Shown here one piece after another: positions 59,483 to 64,000 of a stretch of 64,000 bases of DNA (position 1 is its first letter; every line of letters begins with the position of its first letter). The stretch comes from Cantharellus purpuraceus (lineage: Eukaryota; Basidiomycota; Agaricomycetes; Cantharellales; Hydnaceae). Position numbers and translations under genes: made by a program. The notes beneath the pieces are model-generated. The model worked only from the letters and a program-made list of their open reading frames with translations. It made no database searches and had not been told where the DNA came from. The stretch lies in contig JALBUN010000048.1 of assembly GCA_025174535.1 (NCBI GenBank), positions 2,232,001 to 2,296,000 of the forward strand. The letters run 5' to 3'.

Positions 59483-62400
59483 TGTGTCCAATACCATGTG
59501 TTGGGCTCCTGCCAGCTGTCCAATCAAAGAGGACCTGTTTGGGAGGTTCTGTGAAGTTCTCAAAGTGTCTGAAGGGAAGAGCCGCATAGGTGGCTGCTGA
59601 AATACGCCTTGGGGCTTCAGGATTTTCCCAATGGAAGTCTGCAATGCACCTTCTAGCCCCACTGGCATCCTTAGCTGGGATCCAGAGGTCGTCAGCAGCT
59701 CCATAGCCCTTCCAACGCACCAGGTATTCCAGTCTTCCTCGGAAAACTCTGCTGTCAAGGATCTTCTCAACTTCGTATTCCTGTACTCCATCTCGAATGA
59801 CTGGAGGTGGTGGAGGAGATGACTGGCGTTCAGGGATGGGATCCTTTTCATAAGGACGGAGTAAGACAACAGAGAACACTGGATGAGTGCGGCCAAAGAT
59901 TGGGGGAAGTCGTAGGCCATAGGCATTTCGTGAGACCACCTTATTAATCACATATGGTCCTAACCATTTGTGATCAAGTTTCTTGGTTGGACGGGTGGTG
60001 GTGATATTTTGTGCATTGAGCCAGACCTTGTCACCAAGTTTGTATACTGGGGCTGCTTGCCGATGGGCATCATAGAATCATGCCATATCATCTGCTGCCT
60101 TTTCCAGGGCGGAGCGAGCCTCAGTGGTGGCCGTCTCCATATGCTCAGTGAATTCTTCCAGTGCTTCAAGTCATGTCTCTCGGATTGGCTCTAGCCCAAG
60201 CCTTGGGTGTTGGCCTGTATCAAGCATGAAGGGGGTTGATTGCGTGGAGGAGTGGATGCGGTTGTTGTATGTGAATTCGGCAAGAGGAACCCACTCAATC
60301 CAGTCATCCTGGCGCTGATTGATGAAAAGCCTCAAGTATTGTTCAATTTCTTGATTGACCCTTTCCGTCTGACCATCGGTTTGTGGATGATATGCTGTGG
60401 ATGCTGCAACCTTGATCCCCAAAAGCTTATTGAGCTCGCGCATAAATTGAGAGACAAACTGGGTGCCATGGTCACTGATGATCTCCTCAGGAAGGCCGTG
60501 GTGTTTCCACACATGGTCTCGGAAAAGTCGTGCAACTCCTATGGAGTTGATGTCAGAGGTGGTAGGGATAACATGTGCTCGTTTGGAAAGACGGTCCACA
60601 ACAACAAGGAGTGCATCATAGCCATGGCTGATGGGTAGTTCTACAATAAGGTCAACAGATATCACTTGCCACCTCCGATCTGGGACACGATTAGGCAGGA
60701 GTTTACCCATAGGAGGAGCAGGGAAAGTTTTTGTCCGATTGCAGAGGTCACATCCCTTGATGTATTTGGCAATGTATCGTCCAAATCCAGGCCACCAGTA
60801 GCTGTGGGATACAAGTTCTGTTGTTCTCCAGCGACCAGGGTGACCTGTAATGTGAGTATCGTGGTGTGCCCTTACAATGTCATGGCGCAATTTTGGGTCA
60901 AGAGGGACATATACCTTGTCACGATAGAGGACGAGTCCATTCTCCTCGGTCCATTCCTGTCCTCGTAAATTCCGAGAGGGACCAAGTTCCTTAAGAGCCT
61001 TTACAACCTTTTCATCTCTGTTGGTGCAGTTCTGCACACGTTCCAGGAATATGTCTCCTTCTCCTGTGATCATTTGAGCTTCTGGCCCTGGATAGGTGGA
61101 TGTCGCATCGATGTGGAACAGCTCAGGGCCAAGAAGAACCTGGTTCTGGTTATCTTCCTTCCCCCGCTTATGATATACACGTCGTGAGAGGGCATCAGGT
61201 TTGGCTGAATGTCGTCCAGGACGGTGGATCCGTTCAAAGTCAAAATGAGAAAGGTATAGTGACCAGCGAGCTTGTCGACGATTGAGATTCTGAGCTGTAT
61301 GGAAATATGTGAGGTTTTGATGGTCGTTAAGGATTTCAATCTTGTATTTGGTCCCTTCCAAGATGTGGCGCCATTCTTCTAGTCCACGGATGACTGAGAG
61401 CAATTCCTTATCATGGATGGCATAGTTGCGCTCTGCATCTGAAAGGCTCTTGGATACAAAACCTACCGGCCTCCATTTCTCATCGTCACAGAGTTGAGAT
61501 AGAACAGCACCTGTTGCATATGCTGAAGCATCTGTCTCTAGTCGAAAATGCTTGGTTTGATCTGGGAGGACAAGGATTGGAGTTGACGTGACAAGCTGCT
61601 TGAGTTTATCAAAGGCTTCTTGTTCTGGGCCATTGGGTATCCAGGACTACTTAACTGATTCAGAGGCTTTGCGATATGTGAGAAGTCCTCAATGAAGCGA
61701 CGATAGAAATTGATGAAACCCAGGAAGGATTTGACTTCTGTCACATTGCACGGTGTGGGCCAGTCTCTGACTCTGGCCACCTTAACTGGGTCCATAGCTA
61801 CCTGTCCCTGTGAGAGAATCAATCCAAGATAATCTACCTTCTGTTGCAAGAAAAGGCATTTCTCTGGTTTGAGGTACAGGTGGTTGGCCCAAAGAATTTC
61901 AAGGACAGATTGCACGATCGTGTGGTGTTGTTCTAGGGATTCAGTGAAAATGAGGATGTCGTCCATGAACACTACCATAGTGCCATCATCAATGAGCTCC
62001 TTGAAAATGCCATTCATCATCGTCTGAAAGGTTGCTGGGCTGTTTGTGAGACCAAAGAACATGACCAGGGGTTCAAATAGACCACGATTGGTTCGAAAGG
62101 CTGCCTTCCACTCATTGCCCTCTTTAATACACACATTGTTATATCCCCATCGGATGTCAAGCTTGGTAAAGTACTTGGCATTGGCTGTGGCAATTTTATT
62201 CATGATGTCTGGTACCAGGGGTAGTGGGTAGGCGTTCTTGATTGTGATATCATTCAGCTTGCGGTAGTCTTGCACAAAACGAAGATTACCGTCCTTCTTC
62301 TTCACAAAAAAGACAGGGGATGCCATGGGTGACTTGGAAGGACATATACGATGATTCCGTAGGTTCTCCTCAAGGAATGCATCCAACTCCTTCTGCTCAT

Positions 62401-64000
62401 TTGGGGACATTGGATAGACCTTTGTGCTGAAGGGTTGCGCTCCTGGAGTGAGTTCAATAGCGTGGTCCCACAGTTTTTGAGGTGGAAGTTGGTCAAAGGA
62501 CTCCTTTGCAAAAACATCCTTAAATCCCCAGTACACCTTTGGGACAATCTCCTCAAAGGTTTTGACTGGAGTAGATTCTGCAGCCTTCTGTGTGAGCTGT
62601 TGAGAAACTGTTGAACCAGCATAGATATTCTCCAAGTCTTCTTCTACAAAGATAACAAATGTTTGGTCTCCCTCGTATTGGGGTTGCCCATGTGAGTTCT
62701 TGCCATTTGAAGGAGTTGTACCAAGTGAATGCTCTTTGTGTTCTGGTACTTCTCCACATGAATCAGGGCAGCGAGTCATCTGTACCTTTCCTGTACGCCA
62801 GTCTACCTCTGGGTTGTGCTTCACAAGCCAGGTGTGCCCAACAATTATGCCAAAGGTTCCCAGGCTTGTGACTGAAAATGTGGCACGTTCAGTATGGGTC
62901 CCATATGTGCAGATGAGATCGACTTCTTCCTTGATTGAACCTGCTTCATTTGGGGTCCCATCAATGTTATAAACAGGTATGGCACGTGGTAGAGGGCGTG
63001 TTCGAAGTTTCTCTGCTTTGACATATTCTGCATCAATGAACATTCCTGTAGCACCACTATCAAGGAGTGCATCCATGGCTAGAGGGTATCCAGTGTCTAC
63101 CGAGTGGATTTTCATGGGAATTCTTGTACATCGACGGATGTCTGCAGATCGAAGGTAGAGACGAGGAGGGTCATCATGTTTAGCTGGAAGTTGAGAAGGG
63201 TTTTCAGGCATGGCTGTTTTGGTTTCAGTCTGATGGACAATAGTGTGCGTGTAACATATCGCTTGTGAGCCCTACAGTACATGATTCAAGAACTGAAAAC
63301 CGGTTTGTCAGGCAGGGCATGCTCTTCACTGCTGACTGGCCTGAAAATCCTGCTTCTCCTCTTGCTTTGGAATTACTGCCTTCTGCGCTTCTTCCTTGGC
63401 CTTCAGTGCAGCTGCTACTGACTCTGATATCATGCCTGCAATTGCTGTTTGTGTGAGATCAGCTCGGATACGTTCCTTGCGTGGTTCAGGGCATGCTGGG
63501 GATATATGGCCACGCTTTCCACAGTTATAGCACGTCCGAGTCTCAATGCGATGGCGGTTGGAGTCAATATCCATAGGTGCAGCACCATTAGAGGTTGCCA
63601 AGGTAGTTGGTACAGAGATGACCGGAGTGCTGTGAGGGCAGGATGGGGTAGAGCGGGCAGGAGTGAGGGAAGTCTGAGCACGTCTCACTTCTAGAAGATG
63701 ACGGTGGTTGCGGTCAATTTGACAGGCTGCTTCCTTCCATGCCTTGAGATCGGACAGGAGGGATGGCTGTGCATGGATCTTGTCAAGAATCATCGGGCAT
63801 AGGCATCTTCCAGTGCTGCATCATTAAACCCAGTCCTTCCTGCTAGTATCTCAAACTGTGCCGTGTATTCATCCGCTGACATGCCAGGTGTCATCCTAAG
63901 ATCGTGTAGCTTTGTTTGTGCTGTTCGAGAGCGGTCAGGGTCCCCAAAAGCATTCTCCACCTGCTTAATGAATTCCTCCAAGGTGGAGAGCAGTGAGGTC
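59483..64000 (-). pseudogene. Ty3/gypsy chromovirus, copy 3, running off the window
   Basis: This is the best-preserved element. Gag (63981-63326, open at the window edge) has the knuckle CYNCGKRGHISPACP. Protease-RT (63211-61538) has LLDSGATGMFID, FVQDYRKLND, FGLTNSPATFQ and VVFMDDILIF. RNase H and integrase (61570-60171) have ETDASAYATGAVL, HHDTHITGHPGRW...CDLC, SVDLIVELP and YHPQTDGQTERVNQ. The tail with chromodomain (60168-59385) has YEVEKILDSRVFRGRLEYLVRWKGYG. Frame breaks occur near 61630 and between gag and protease. In-frame TGA codons lie at 60171-60173 and 60078-60080, the latter where ARFYD would be expected. The 3' LTR is not visible; H LTR sequence abuts at 59482. Confidence 0.88.

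Overview
The window reads as chromosomal DNA of a filamentous basidiomycete, most likely an Agaricomycete. Host genes are cut by many 45-95 bp GT-AG introns. One of them is a NACHT-WD40 gene of the mushroom type, and most of the rest of the window is nested Ty3/gypsy chromoviral LTR retrotransposons. No tRNA, rRNA, CRISPR array or bacterial-type operon was seen.

Genic part, 1-24.8 kb. (a) A four-exon minus-strand gene for a 255-aa unrecognised repeat protein (1095-2023). (b) A complete plus-strand TEL1/ATM kinase gene in 11 exons (2392-12127); the reconstructed exons sum to 9141 nt, or 3046 aa. (c) A minus-strand STE20-type PAK kinase in 6 exons (13678-16541, 771 aa) with a CRIB domain. It is divergently transcribed from (d) a DUF676/ROG1-like serine esterase in 7 exons (16962-18710, 470 aa). 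(e) A minus-strand NACHT-WD40 STAND receptor gene (19517-24806). Its linker is built from tandemly duplicated exons, and it appears to carry a frameshift in the NACHT domain. From 25.6 to 27.2 kb lie two broken partial copies of the esterase gene in head-to-tail order (3' half, then 5' half).

Retroelement part, 27.2-64 kb. At least four gypsy lineages and about seven LTR families are inserted in one another. I call the LTR families A, B, D, F, G and H, plus one 767-bp solo LTR. Several insertions have legible 5-bp target-site duplications: CTATC, AGTAC, GGAGT, TTCAT/ATGAA and TTATG/TCATG. Gypsy copies on the minus strand at 31-36.7 kb, on the plus strand at 52.4-58.7 kb and on the minus strand at 59.5-64 kb carry gag, protease, RT, RNase H, integrase and chromodomain remnants. 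Matching flanks show that one G element was split by an inversion of about 12.5 kb. The gag gene of another element is split between 37.8 and 50.0 kb.

The most unusual signal is a further LTR-element lineage, in pieces at 27.5-28.7, 37.8-38.3, 39.5-44.7, 47.9-50.0 and 51.4-51.9 kb. Its sequence, including recognisable gag, protease, RT, RNase H and integrase codons, is paved with short perfect inverted repeats (arms 6-10 bp, loops 3-11 nt), roughly one every 30-60 bp. Host genes and the other gypsy elements in the window do not show this. It also carries accessory ORFs downstream of the chromodomain. One of these has a homologue in an unrelated-LTR element, each with its own TATA-like box. 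In all these elements the in-frame stops I checked are almost all TGA at conserved arginine positions, as expected from CpG decay.
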